Assembly: GCA_036346395.1 (NCBI GenBank)
Contig: CM070606.1
Span: forward strand, 22,306,915-22,370,914
Reading direction: 5' to 3'
From: Hsuehochloa calcarea
Taxonomy: Eukaryota > Streptophyta > Magnoliopsida > Poales > Poaceae
DNA: 64,000 nt
A model generated the notes under the pieces. The model made no database searches, had not been told where the DNA came from, and was given only the letters and a program-made list of their open reading frames with translations. The position numbers were made by a program, and so were the translations under genes. Shown in pieces: positions 34,515-46,150 of the stretch; position 1 is the stretch's first letter, and every line of letters begins with the position of its first letter.

Positions 34515-35505
34515 CCATGGATGGAGAGGGAATACCTGAAGATCAAGGTAACACTATTTGTACTGAATTGGTCGCTTATGAAAACAAGGTGCGTAAACCG
34601 AGAACTCCATTATTCATTTGATGATTCCACGCTCTAAATTTGATATGCTTAATTTGCATAATGTGAAATTGATTACTCAAAAGAAGTTCTTAGTAGAATA
34701 CACATTAATAATTCTTTGTGTTATATCATATTCGATAGTCCTAAATATGTATCTAGTGTGATTAAGAAGGTTCTTGAAATTTCACACTTAAGATCACTAG
34801 TAAATAGCTACATACACACATATAAATTCAATTTGATTGGTGATGTTGGTGTAGACAACATGTTTCAAGTTTATCAAATATACATTACCTATGATAATCT
34901 TGTTGATTTACAATCACATGTTTTGCGCAAACCATTTATTGAGCAATGTCATGATATCTTTAAGATGGGTTTAAAAACAAGTGTCTATTGTTTAGAATGC
35001 AACATGATGCCTACTTGTTTATCTCTTAAATGTATAACTAATTAGAGTAACGCAGTTAAATCATGGAATGGTATCAATTGGTTTTCACCGACTTTAGTTG
35101 ATTTTGATGTTGTGAAGGTTAAATTTTATCATATTAGTCAGTTGGGCAATTTGAAATATGATTTTGAGCTATCGAATGTGCAGAACAACAAGAAGAATAC
35201 AATAATTGATTCATACATATACCATGCATATACGTTGTTTTCTTCGTCTAGCACATTTTCAGGCTATCAAAAGCCGAGGACGGCTTTTTTTGAAGAAAGG
35301 GAGGATGATGCGGACATCCTTAGCTACGTTGTTTCATATAATGTTTTCAATTCATTAAATACCTCAGAACAACATGAGCTTACTAAGAGAGTTGAAAAAC
35401 AAGAGAAGCTTATCTAACAGGTGAATCTGTTCACTGAATTTACTTTTAAATTAGTTGAGAATTTCATACCACCTAAAACTAGTGTTTTGCTTGTGCTCAG
35501 ATTGG
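34515..35505 (+). other. Internal region of the gag-only element downstream of gag, with two unrecognised frames
   Basis: Frames of 109 residues (34716-35045) and 101 residues (35112-35417) are AT-rich and match no retroelement enzyme I recognise. The first has Cys-rich ending CLECNMMPTC. The second holds FEEREDDADILSYVV and a Lys/Glu-rich end. They may be remnants of a captured or decayed sequence. A weak pre-LTR segment without a clear polypurine tract ends at 35502. Confidence 0.5.
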
Positions 35506-36331
35506 AAGATTCAATAATGAACGGAGATGAAGGATATGAGGTTGTTCTTGAAGAAAGGTCATCACAATGGAGGAGAAGCTCGTGGGAGACAAGCAAGGGA
35601 AGAGAAGTCCAAGAATCCAAGTCAAATTCGAAACTTCCATAAGCCCAACCAAATTCAAATTCGGAACCAACTCATAATTCAATTCGGATTCGGAATCAGC
35701 CTCAAATTCGGATTCGGAATCAGCAGGACAGTCCGGATTAAAACGGCCATAACTTTTACAAACGGAGTCCGATTCGAGTGTTCTTGGGCTTGTTGGAAAG
35801 CTAACTTCAAGCCCGATCCAACGGATCCTCCCCACCTCCGAAATTCCTTCTGGATCAAAAGATATGATCGAATCAATATGACGGTTGTAAAATCAGAGTT
35901 TCCTTTTCTGTTTTGGAATGTGTCGGAATTGGAGTAGGCCTCCAAATCCGAATTAGAATAGGAGTAGGGCCTCTTGGCCAGCCATGAGGAGGAGTAGGAG
36001 CACTATATATAGAGGGGTAGACCCCCATTGTAACCTCAGGCCACGTTTAATATATTTTCAAAGCTTTTGCTTAATTCTCCTGTTGTGCTTATAGCCAAAA
36101 CAGAGGGAATTGGGCATTGAGAATAAGGGGTCGTTCTTGCTTTTCCGCTGGGAATTGAGGGTTCGACGATCTTCGCTTGTGGTCAGCGAGGATCCAATCA
36201 AGTGTGTGTTTGGGCGAATTTTCCATAGAGTTGCAAGTCCGTGCATTGGCGCGGGGGATCAGCTGGTAGTTCGTCAGGATACACAAGTTATCAAAAGGTC
36301 CTACGTCGAGAAGATCGGGCACCCCGCATCA
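35506..36331 (+). repeat. 3' LTR of the gag-only element
   Basis: It is a near-identical copy of 31618-32443, same length, with about nine substitutions. The TATA box is at 36004-36012. The canonical TG end is probably at 35503 (TGGAAGATTC). Confidence 0.92.
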
Positions 36332-37136
36332 CCTCCTCTCTTTTTGTTTCTCATATTGTTATAGGCCCGTGTGGCTTTTCTGACTATGAGGGCTAACTCG
36401 GCCTCAGGAAGACTCTCAAACTCCTCTTCATGGATTGCAGATAAACCAACAAGCGAAAATCCAGAAGAAAACTCAGAAGACCCATCAGAAACTCTCTTGA
36501 GCGGGTCTGCTACCAAGGCCATGTTTTTCTTCTTGGGATGATCAATCCTCTTGATCTCATAAGTCTTGATCTTGCTATAGAGTAGCTCCAAAGTCAGATC
36601 AGAGAGGTTGACATTCTTCTCAATGGCGGTAGCCTTTATCTCCCACTCCTTGATGTTGATTGCAGCCAAGAGGTGGGTGGCATTTTTAGACTGAGAATAT
36701 TCAATACCAACAGCTTTCATCTGATTAATCACTTTGTTAAAGCGACTGAAAATATCATCGATGCTCTCTCCAGGACGCATCTCGAATTTGTTATATTCTT
36801 GCTTATAGACTGTCTGACGTACTATCTTGATTTGGGATGAACCCTCATGGTAGGTTTTGAGGGTGTTCCAAATCTCGTGCACAGTCTCAAGATTGCAAAT
36901 CTGATCATACTCCGTCTACCAAGCCCACCATATAAGAGGTTTTTTGCCTTATTGTTGTTCGCCAAGAGGGCTGTTGAAGACGGCGTAACAACTTCGGGAA
37001 GAACGAGCGGGGCTCGAACAACCTCCCATATAGCTTGTCCTTCGCTCTCAAGGAAGACTCGCATGCGATTCTTCCAATAGGCATAGTCGTGCCCATCGAA
37101 GATATGCGACTTGGTGGAGTACTTATCCATCACCAA
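36332..37136 (-). pseudogene. Element Y: gag N-terminal and central part
   Basis: Translation on the minus strand from 37136 gives MDKYSTKSHIFDGHDYAYW and AIWEVV. After a frame break near 36900-36960 it gives MHEIWNTLKTYHEG, VYKQEYNKFEMRPGESIDD and LLAAINIKEWEIKATAIE, a UBN2-type gag domain of plant Copia elements. It ends in RAYNNMRNKKRGG just before the site where the gag-only element entered. The position directly after the primer-binding site fits the start of the polyprotein. Confidence 0.88.
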
Positions 37137-37176
37137 GTTCAGTGACCGGTTAAGATCAAGATTGAACTAACTGGGC

Positions 37177-37188
37177 TCTGATACCACT
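37177..37188 (-). promoter_or_regulatory. Primer-binding site of element Y
   Basis: The plus strand reads gctctgatacca, so the minus strand is tggtatcagagc, the intact initiator Met-tRNA primer-binding site. It adjoins the LTR that starts at 37189. Confidence 0.9.
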
Positions 37189-39111
37189 TGTTAGACCGAA
37201 AAGGCAACTAGAGGGGGGGGTGAATAGGAGCACACTCACTTTTTCAACCAAGATTAGATTCAATACAAATTTCACTCCAATAGCTATGGAAGCTATGGAG
37301 ATCAATATACTAGTACATCGGAAGACTAGTATTGAATCCAATCTAAACCACAAAGAAAAAACAACCAAAATCAACACGGACTAAAATTCTAAGTGTTGGG
37401 TGGTCTGACCTCTGTGTTAATGGCGGTCGGACCGGTCACCTTGGGCGGTCTGACCTCCTGTCTGATGAACAGTAAAAATAGCCTGAAAAACGAAGTTGCA
37501 AATAGATGTAACTTTTGATCTACAACTCCAAACTTGATGAAACTTGGAACACACCTTCTCTAGGATGTCAGGAACCCATTCCAATCGAAGATCGTGAAGA
37601 CCTTTTTCAGTTTGAGAGGAGGATGGTTCAAAACCGAGTCAAAACAAAATTTAGATCCAAAAACTTGCTCGTGGTTGATTGATGATCAAGATGATCCTAG
37701 ATGTGTTCCCACATATCACATCAAGCTAGATCACGTGAAGAAATCAATCAAAAACTCACGAATCAAAAAAGACTCAACATCATCAAATAGAGAGAAGAAA
37801 GGCAAAGATACACATCTTTGAGTAAACTTTCTTTGGATTGATTTTATAGGGTTTGGGTTTACAGCCACTCCATCAATGGAGGACAAAGCTCACTCCAAGA
37901 GCACGAAATCAAATCAAAACTCTCTAGAACCCTAACCTCCACTAATCCTCTCCCTAAGCAAAACTAGGGTTTCAACAATAATGAAAGGGTTGAAGGGGGT
38001 GCAGCCACCTCCCTCCTCTATTTATAGTGGATGCTTAGACCTTCTAGAAGATTAACTTAAATGGGCTCCCGTTAAGGACCAACACAAACGGGTCACACAC
38101 GCACGCATTTTAAAGCGCCGTCTTCAACACCTCTTGAGCTAAACCGCTTCTCTTTGCGTCGTCTTGCGCTGCGGGTTGGCAAAAGGTCACCAAGGTGGTA
38201 TTTGGTAAGCTTACCAAAATACCCTTCTCGGTCCTTCTCTCAAGACCGAGTCCATATCTGGCCAAGCACTTCGCCCTTTCGCCACGTGTAGGTTGATCAA
38301 CGGCTCTCTCCATGCTCGGCAAGTCTCTCCCATCCCGGCTCCTACCAAAACCACCATAGCACTTGCACCGACTCCCGCGCCGCTTGATCAAACTAGTTGC
38401 ACCGAACTATCCGTTCGGTCCTCTTTGTCCATTCTGCACCATATTTGAGTTCATTGACCTCACCCGGTATTGTCGATCGTTCTGGACCTCAGCTCTCCAA
38501 GCCTAGTCCCGATCATCCTCGCCGTTGACCGTCGTTGACCACCAAGCAACCTGCACAACAATAGACAAGCAAATCGAATCCGAGAACAAGTTCTTCACAA
38601 CTTGACCCACGTTAGTGAAAACATGCATCATGCAATACATATGCCCTAAAACTCATGACTTTGACCTAACCAACAAACAACGCCGCCATGAAGGCCGACG
38701 TTCAAGTGACAATCGGTCCGACCGCCCTTCAGGTCCGGTCGGACTGCCAGCTATAGGCCGGTCCAACCGCCCAAAAGGACTTAGCCGATTTTCAACCCCT
38801 GAAAATCCGAAACCTACTGGAAATTTTAAACCAATAGAACTTTTGATCGAGACTCCAAAATTATGGGTCCAAGTGCAATAGAATCCCTCTCTTGCCTACA
38901 CCTCTATTTTTGGCCCACTCATTTTGACACATTTGGTCACCGCCGGCCCGACTGATTTGGGACCGGCCGACCGCCATGCTATGGCCGGTTAGACCTTTCA
39001 CACCGACAGCTTACAAACTTTGTCCAAAACACGTGAAACGACAAACCATTAACGCCACTGCCAATTGTCACATCATCCTGAGATTTGGAGCTTATCCCCA
39101 TGATATCCACA
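37189..39111 (-). repeat. 5' LTR of element Y
   Basis: The plus-strand ends are TGTTAGACCG and GATATCCACA. The TATA box (minus TATAAATAG) is at 38019-38027. Palindromes include cggtccgaccg at 38714-38724. It has a single copy of the segment that is duplicated in the 3' LTR. The target duplication agatc follows at 39112. Confidence 0.93.
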
Positions 39112-39261
39112 AGATCAACATTTCTTCTTGCCAAACTTCTACTCCTCATTAGTCCCTGCATCGAATTGCAAATATGAGCAACTAATCCGGTATCAAATAC
39201 CCAAGAACTGGTTGAAGAAGTGACAAGATAAATTTGTATAACATTTGTACCTGAATTGGAA
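39112..39261 (-). pseudogene. Copia element C: protease active-site fragment (second piece)
   Basis: The minus strand reads SSWVFDTGLVAHICNSM, with the aspartic-protease triad D-T-G at about 39186-39194. It sits between the target duplication of element Y (agatc) and that of the Gypsy element (tggaa, 39257-39261). Its continuation is 9570 downwards and its upstream part is at 50757. Confidence 0.82.
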
Positions 39262-42200
39262 TGTAACAGCCCAAAATTTCAATTTCATTTAAAAATAAGA
39301 TTTATTAATTTTTGTGGATTTTCTGGAATTTTTAAAAGCTTTTCAATAAAGTATATTAAGGCTAAAAGAATTTATATGCAAAATCTATTACCAACTAAAA
39401 GTTGGAATTATTTTATTTAAGTCCAGAATGCCTCATAGAATTTATGTGAATTTTCTCAAAATTTTTGGACTTCATTTACTATTTTCTAGAGCTTATTTGA
39501 ATTTCTGGAATTAAATCAATTGAAAAGGTTTAAAATTTCTCTCACATAAAGATCGGGGCAAGCCCAAAGACTGCGGCGCTTCTCGCCCACTCCTTCCTGC
39601 TGAATAACGCTGGCCGTCCGATCAAATCGGACGGCCGACATTCAATCCGCCGCGCCTCTCTCTCCTCTCTCTCTCATCACTGTGGGGCCCGCCGCAATGT
39701 TGTCGTCTTCCTCGCCTCTTTCTTCCCGCGACGCCGCCATTACCGCACTCGGGATTTCTTCAATTCCTGATTCCTCCCCATTACTCCCGCATTTGCGCGC
39801 GCTCAAATCGCCGCTTAACGCCGCGTTCATCCTCGCTTTACCCCCATCATTTCGCCTTGCAGCGCCCCACCTCTCGCGCCGCCATTATCGCCGCCCACGA
39901 TCTCCATCTCCCTCCCCTCGCCTATAAAGGTGCCCCATTGCGATTCTCTCCCACACTCCATTCCATCTACTCCGAGCTTTGCTCGCTCTCAATCGCCGCA
40001 TTTGAAGTTTTCCCGTTAGCGGCAAGCTCCATCTTCTTTGATTCCGGCAGCAGAAGCATTCTCCGCCACCGCGATCGCACCATCGCCTTCAAGATACTCC
40101 GCGATCCTCATGCGCACCTTGGCTTCGCTCAAGACCCCGGAGCACCTTCGCCGCCAACAACCGAACCGCCGCCGCTCTCCGTCGCCGACGACCTTCCGGC
40201 CACTCCGCCACTGTGTAGCGACTCGACTCAAAGATCGTTCTCGAACTCGCTGCGCACTCACCGAGCTCGCCGCCGCTGTTCGCTGCGCTTATCGGCTCCG
40301 AAGCGCCTTTCTCCTCCGGCCGACGTGGTTAGCTACATCACGCCACATCGCCACCCACCTCACCCCTACAGGCGTGGCGTGGCCCACGTGGATGCCAAAT
40401 AGCGCTTGGCCAAAGACAAACCGCTCCTTCACATCTGGTCGTGGAGCCGAGTCCACCGTGGACTTGAAAACGCCGTGGACTCACCCATGACTGTTTGGCC
40501 CACATGTCGACCTCTCGTGAATAAAGTTGCTGACGCCATCTCGCGCAATAAATGGAATTTCCTTTAGAAAATTAATTCGGGAAATTCAGAAATTCTGATT
40601 TTTGAATAAAAATTAGATTTAAACTTCCAGGAGCTCGTATTTCTTCATACAAACTCCGATTTAGGTGATTCAAATTTCTAAATTTGTATAAAATCAAGAT
40701 CTAGCTAACTAAACCAAAATTATTTAATTTGGAGTTAATTTGAATTTTCAATTGAATTTATTTGTGTTCATTTGAATTTCGCTTGAATTTGGAATATTTT
40801 CACAGATAGATTTTGACGACTTCTAGAGAGCTTGACCCTATTGAAGAAGTAGATTACCAGAATTTGAACAAGGCAAGTTACACCATTGACCATTTTGCCC
40901 CCAATATTTAAAATTATTTAATTTCTGTTTTAAATTATTATTGCATGCATAATTGTATTTAATTATTTTAAATTCCTGTTTTAAATATTTAATTATTCCA
41001 ATTCCTTTGTATAGCCAAATTTGATTGTTGTATTATCAATTCCTTGTAACCTTAGTCAAATGAATTTAAAAATAAAGGTATGCTTAGCAAATGCTTAGAC
41101 CATGAAATATTTGACTTTGGGAGAATTTAGCCAAAATTTCATAAACTGATAAAAAGCCTGTGACATTGCTTTGTCATGGTGGACTTTTGCAAATGTCTTT
41201 GAAAATTTAAAAGAAAATGGTTTATACTTGGGCAAACATGGACCGTTGGTGGGTGCAAGTTTATGCACGGGCCTGTCTGGTTAGGACTGAGACCCAGGGT
41301 TTTTATTGAAAGTTGCCCAAGTAGATTAAGGACCGGCCTTTGAGCCGCATCTTGCAAAAGCTCCACCGTACTACCACATGTTCTCAGTATGGGCGTAACC
41401 GTGCTTAATAGTTTGTATTACCTCGGTATTGTTTATGCCATTATTGTTGTGTGGGTGTCGGTTAGACTTTATTCCCACTTGGCGCAAGAGGGGTTTCCAG
41501 TGGTTAGCCTAATGGAAGTGAAACCTTAGCGGGCATATTGGTATTGAGGTAGTACATTGGAAACGCCTTGTGATAATTGCCTAGTCACACACCTAAGGAA
41601 GTGTGTATTGGCCACATAACGCAAATTATCTCTTGTGGGTAAAGTTGTACAACCTCTGCAGAGTGTAAATCTATTCAATAGCCGTGTCCACTGGCCATGG
41701 ACATGCCGAGCAAAGCCACTCTAAGTTAGATTTGTTTTTGGTTTTAAAATAACTTTGGACATGATTTGAGGATGGTTAATCCTTGTGGTAAATTTATGTA
41801 GCCTTGTGATAGGAGGGTATCCATCACCATGTTTCATATGGAGGTTATCCACTATAAAATGATCAATCTTTAAATCGATTTTAGTTATGTAATAAAATGT
41901 GCCTTGAAACTTAGTATAACTATTTAAACCAAAAGGCTGATTTATGCAAATAAACCCTACAACCTTCCTTTGAATAACTTATGCATGCATTCTAAATTTC
42001 AGATTGGTGTAATTTATGAGCACGCTTGTAGTGCTCACTCTTCTCAATATTATTATTCGTGAGAAGACCGCTATCCGTAAGGTGAGGAGCAGGGGCGATT
42101 AGGTCGCGATCTCCGCACGATTGCTCGTGGCGATCGTGTGGCTTACCTTTATTATTTGCTTCCGCTAATGTTTTATTTGGCCTCCTACCAGCTTGTAATA

Positions 42201-42320
42201 AACTCTATGCTTATTAATACACGCTGGATATGTTTGTGATAACATTTTTGTGATCGTACACCGGAAATCTGGACTAGTGTATGAACACGAGAATTCGGAT
42301 CCTTCGCTCCGGGTTCGACA
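39262..42320 (+). repeat. 5' LTR of the chromodomain Gypsy element
   Basis: It starts TGTAACAGCC and ends GGGTTCGACA. The TATA box (TATAAAG) is at 39923-39929 after a GC-rich block; the reading frames of 39642-40490 are products of that GC content and not genes. It is 3059 bp, against 3088 bp for the partner. Differences are mostly 1-3 bp indels and cluster near CG and CAG/CTG. Confidence 0.95.
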
Positions 42321-42324
42321 AAAG

Positions 42325-42337
42325 TGGTATCGAGCCA
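42325..42337 (+). promoter_or_regulatory. Primer-binding site of the chromodomain Gypsy element
   Basis: The sequence tggtatcgagcca lies 4 bp after the LTR. Compared with tggtatcagagcca it lacks the A of CAG. Confidence 0.82.
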
Positions 42338-42483
42338 TATCGATCGTAGGTCGTGACCTAGAAGGAAATCAAACCCTTAAGGACTTATTTTGAAAATTAA
42401 AAATACCTTGGTCCTCTGGAGTCATTCCTCAACTTTTCTCTTGAAAAATTATTTACTAACTCATCTCCTGTTCAAAAATTGTA

Positions 42484-43057
42484 GATGGCTGAAGTTCCGA
42501 CTGCCATTTCCCATGGAGTCTTTGCTGGTCATTGGGCTGCCATTCTCCGAAGATGATGCAGCATTTGGACTTTGAAGAAAGACCGACGATCAAGGATACA
42601 AGTACAAGGTGGGGAATCAGAACGTGGAGAGTAGAGGTGATCCTTTACTCCAATCTATCGCGAACACGGACTTCCACGCCTTCGATGCCCCAATGCGACG
42701 AGACACCTTCGCCAAGGCATCCAGATGCACCAGGAAGCAACCCGCAGACTTCGCTACATCTACGATCATCGCCTCAACGGCACTGGGTTTCACTATTACC
42801 CAATGCACATTCCAACCCGGCATGACAGTGCTTTTCGCTCAACTAGAGATGAAGACTGTCCCGATCTCACTCATCAGGTGGATCTGGCCAGAGCCATGGA
42901 TTATGCCTACGGGAATACACTAGATGAGCTGTCTCTTCTGCAAGTAAAGTTACAAGATGCAGAAGAAAAGTTGAAGAGTGCAGAAAAAGAACTGGCCTCC
43001 TACAAGGAAGGCGAGGCTAGTTCTAGTGAGCCAGATTATACCCCATTAACACCATAG
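42484..43057 (+). pseudogene. Extra frame before gag, coiled-coil type
   Basis: From an ATG at 42484 the frame shifts at least once, then 42725-43057 is open: MHQEATRRLRYIYDHRLNG, FHYYPMHIPTRHDSAF, then a heptad segment LSLLQVKLQDAEEKLKSAEK and an acidic end. A clean stop at 43057 and about 200 bp of spacer separate it from gag. It is not part of the usual chromovirus gag-pol. I do not recognise a function. Confidence 0.6.
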
Positions 43058-43254
43058 ATTTGACCTTAAATTTTTACCTTAGTTATGTAATTATGAGCTA
43101 CCAAACCTTTGTAGTAGCCATAATGAATTAATAAAATAAAAATAAATTATTTTGCTGAAATGTTCTTGTCTTGTGTTTGTTGAATTTGGGCTATTTTAGA
43201 TCTATACTCTTATAATTCCTATCTCTCTTGTCTAATCTGTGAAAAGTTCATCAG

Positions 43255-44260
43255 ATGGTGACCACCCGCACCTAAGTGTCGGTGCTAGAGGGCAAGGAAA
43301 TGAGAATGCCGATTATCAAGAAAATCCAGCTCAACACCCACCACCTCCTCCAATCAAGCCCGATCGGCGCCAAATGATGGCCAATCGACTCATCGATTGA
43401 GTTGCTAGCCCAGTCCCTTCACAGCAATCAGAACACCCAAGCATCAGCAGCCTATCATGCTCCTCCACCTCCCGCAAGAGTAACTTTGTCTGAGTTCATG
43501 AGGATGCGTCCGCCAACATTTTCTAGTAGCACAGAACCCATGGACGCAGATGATTGGCTCAGGCCATTGGAAAGAAACTGGATATTGCTCAAGGCACGAT
43601 CGTGAGAGAGTTTTGTTTGCCTCTCATCAATTGATGGGTCCCGTGATCGAATGGTGGATAATTTCAGATGTCCCATGCTAATGCCCAAGAAATCACTTGG
43701 GATGAGTTCATGCAAGCTTTCCACGATCTCACATTCCATCCGCATGGTTACCTTGAAAAGAAGGAGTTTCGCCGCTCCGCCAAGGAAACCGCTCGATTAG
43801 CGAGTATCCGCATAAGTTTAATCAACTTGCTCGCTATGCCCCGAGGATGTAGCCGAGATGAAGACAGCAAGAGCGATTTCGAAGGATTAAACGACGAACT
43901 CTCTGCTCGCTTGATTTCTCGTGATTTTACCGACTTTCAGCAGCTTGGTAATAAGGCCATACGCCAGAAGGCAAACATCCGAAATGGAGAATCGCAAGCG
44001 GAGGATGGCCGCTCGAAGTTTAACTCGAGGATCGCCAAACCTCGCTTTCTCTCGGCCTCACCATCTCGGCATGGAGATTCCTGACTACTACACCAAGAGT
44101 TCCACTCGCCTCGCGCCCAAATACTTCCGGATTCGTAGTAGTTCGTCTCGAGGATGCCAGCAGTGAGGCTTGCTTATTTCCACAATAGCAGAATCACTTG
44201 CTTTCACCGCAACGAGTTGGGTCATTATGCCAATAAGTGTCCCAAGAAGCAGCAGATCAC
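43255..44260 (+). pseudogene. Chromodomain Gypsy element: gag with degenerate zinc knuckle
   Basis: Recognisable pieces are a Pro-rich start, EFMRMRPPTFSSSTEPMDADDWL, QEITWDEFMQAF, EGLNDELSARLISRDF and DFQQL, then CFHRNELGHYANKC at 44199-44240. One zinc-binding Cys is Arg. At least four frame changes are needed to follow it. This is the standard gag of long-LTR plant chromoviruses. Confidence 0.85.
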
Positions 44261-45735
44261 ACCCCGCTCAAGCCAACTCCGGACTTCGGTCTCCCATGGT
44301 CCTCAAGACCACCGGTCGATTCATGAAGGGACGTGTGAATCACGCCACCGCAGAGGAAGCCCATGCAAGACACGGATGTTGTTCTTGGTACGCCCTTGTC
44401 AACTCACTACCAAGATCGCTTTATTTGATTCCGAGCTTCGCATTCTTTTGTTTCAAATAAGTTTGTGGAAAAGTATGGGTTATCTACCTCCCCTTAGTTA
44501 AGCCCATGTTGATCCATTCCCTGCTCGTAAATGAGGGCTAGTTTATTCTGTCCAAATCTTACCTTTGAAATCTCGGAGTAACTTTCTCGGCCAACTTAAT
44601 AGTCTTGCTCGCAAGGATTGGGCGTAATTCTTGGAATGGACTGGCTTGCCAAAAATCGAGGCGTGATAGATTGTGCTAGTAGATCTATCAACCTCACCAA
44701 TGAGCAAGGGATTTCAAGAGAGTTCCAACCCAAGACTTCTACGGAAAGAAGTCCTATCTTGACCATTTTAAAGGAAGTGAAATCGAAGATATACCCGTGG
44801 TACAAGAATATCCGATGTTTTTCCGAGGACTTACAGTATGCCACCGGACCGGACATAATGTTCTTAATTGACTTAGTCCTGTGGATCGCTCCAATTTCGG
44901 CGACCCTACGTGAATGCCAAGCAAATGATCTAGCAGAGTTGAAGAAGCAAATCAAGAACTACAGAGTAAAGGTTACATTCAACCAAGTTCATCGCCTTGG
45001 GAGCTCCAAACTATTTGTCAAAAAGAAAGACAATAGTATGAGAATGTGTGTGGACTATAGATCACTCAACGAGGTAACAATCAAAAACAAGTACCGCTAC
45101 CTAGGATAGATGATCTGTTTGATCAACTTAAAGGAGCCAGTGTTTTCTCCAAGATTGATTTGAGGTCGCTACCATCGCTTAAAAATCAGACCTAAGATAT
45201 TCAAGACGCCTTCACCACCGATATGGATCAGATTGAGTTCACAAAGTGATGTCATTTGGACTAACAAATGCCCCCGCTTATTTCATGAATATGATGAACA
45301 AAGTGTTCATGGAATTCTTGGATAAGTTTGTGGTGGTATTCATAGATGATATTCTCATCTATTCAAGAGATTTGGAAGAGCATGAAAACATCTCGTAATT
45401 ATTTTGGGCAAACTTCGAGAACACCAACTTTATGCCAAACTCAAAGAAAAGTGAATTTTGGCTCACCAAGTGGCATTTCTTGGACACATTGTGTCGCAGG
45501 AGGAGTTGCGAGAGACCCTCAAAGGTTGAAGTCAGAATGGATTGAAGCAACCCAAGTCAATCACGTATGAGAAGTTTTCTCGGATTAGTCTGGTACTACC
45601 GCAGATTCATTGAAAATTTCTCCAAGATCGCCAAACCCATGACTCAACTTCTGAAGAAGGAAAAGAAATTTGAATGGACAAGTGCATGTGAGCAAAGTTT
45701 CCAAGAGTCAAGAAAAGATTAGTCTCTGCACGATG
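44261..45735 (+). pseudogene. Chromodomain Gypsy element: protease remnant and reverse transcriptase
   Basis: The end of the protease region (VILGMDWLAKNRGVIDC) is at 44619-44670. The reverse transcriptase shows MRMCVDYRSLNEVTIKNKYR (45038-45099), FSKIDLRS, and the catalytic F-I-D-D (VVFIDDILIYSRD) at about 45335-45370 in a different frame. It continues to FLGLVWYYRRFIENFSKIA near 45570-45630. Several stops and frameshifts interrupt it. Confidence 0.88.
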
Positions 45736-46150
45736 CTAGTTTTACCGTATATACGTAAGGATTTTGAAGTTTTCAGGACGATCCTTGAGGGCTAGGATGT
45801 GTTCTGATGCAGGAAGGAAAGGTCGTGGCTTATGCATCTCGTCAGTTAAGGCCACATGAAGGAAATTATCCAACTCATGATTTAGAGTTAGCAGCAATTG
45901 TGCATGCTTTGAAAATCAAGCATTACCTCATTGGTAACACTGTGAGATTTTCACAGATCATAAGAGTTTGAAGTATATATTCACCCAAATGATCTTAATC
46001 TCGTGCAAAGAAGATGGTTAGAGCCGATAAAGGATTATGACCTTGGAATTCATTATCACCCGTAAAGCTAACGTGGTAGCAGATGCTCTGAGTAGGAAAG
46101 CATACTGCAACACGGTGGTAGTTCAAGAAAATCAACCAGAGTTGTATGAA
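45736..46150 (+). pseudogene. Chromodomain Gypsy element: RNase H
   Basis: Readable pieces are KVVAYASRQLRPHEGNYPTHDLELAAIVHALK (45820-45920, given here only as the family signature region), then HYLIGN and a frame-shifted ADALSRKAY near 46080-46105. These correspond to the RNase H catalytic Glu/Asp region of Gypsy elements. It is broken by indels. Confidence 0.82.

Larger units (their letters stand above)
31618..36331 (+). mobile_element. Gag-only Gypsy-type LTR element, young and non-autonomous
   Basis: Two 826-bp LTRs (31618-32443 and 35506-36331) differ at about nine positions by eye and have no length difference. A perfect initiator-Met primer-binding site (tggtatcagagctcc) starts at 32446. 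One good gag frame lies at 33459-34514, and no protease, reverse transcriptase, RNase H or integrase is seen. The element inserted in the gag of element Y. The bases flanking it are cttcc and cctcc, so no perfect target duplication is seen. It must rely on a partner element for its enzymes. Confidence 0.9.
9571..39111 (-). mobile_element. Sirevirus-like Ty1/copia element Y, full length but interrupted
   Basis: The limits are set by two LTRs of one family (9571-11616 and 37189-39111) and a perfect 5-bp target duplication agatc (9566-9570 and 39112-39116). The primer-binding site lies beside the right LTR at 37177-37188, complementary to the 3' end of initiator methionine tRNA. Transcription would run right to left: gag, protease, integrase, reverse transcriptase, RNase H. 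The body is interrupted by the plus-strand element at 17172-29132 and the gag-only element at 31618-36331. Multiple frameshifts and lost active-site residues make it defective. The Sirevirus assignment rests on repeated polypurine motifs before the 3' LTR, palindrome-rich LTRs and a long coiled-coil gag; it is an inference from family knowledge. Confidence 0.88.

Noticed and set aside
39642..40490. Frames in the GC-rich block of the Gypsy 5' LTR, repeated in altered form at 48089-48926
   Set aside because: The two LTR copies do not keep the same reading frame, so there is no sign of coding selection.
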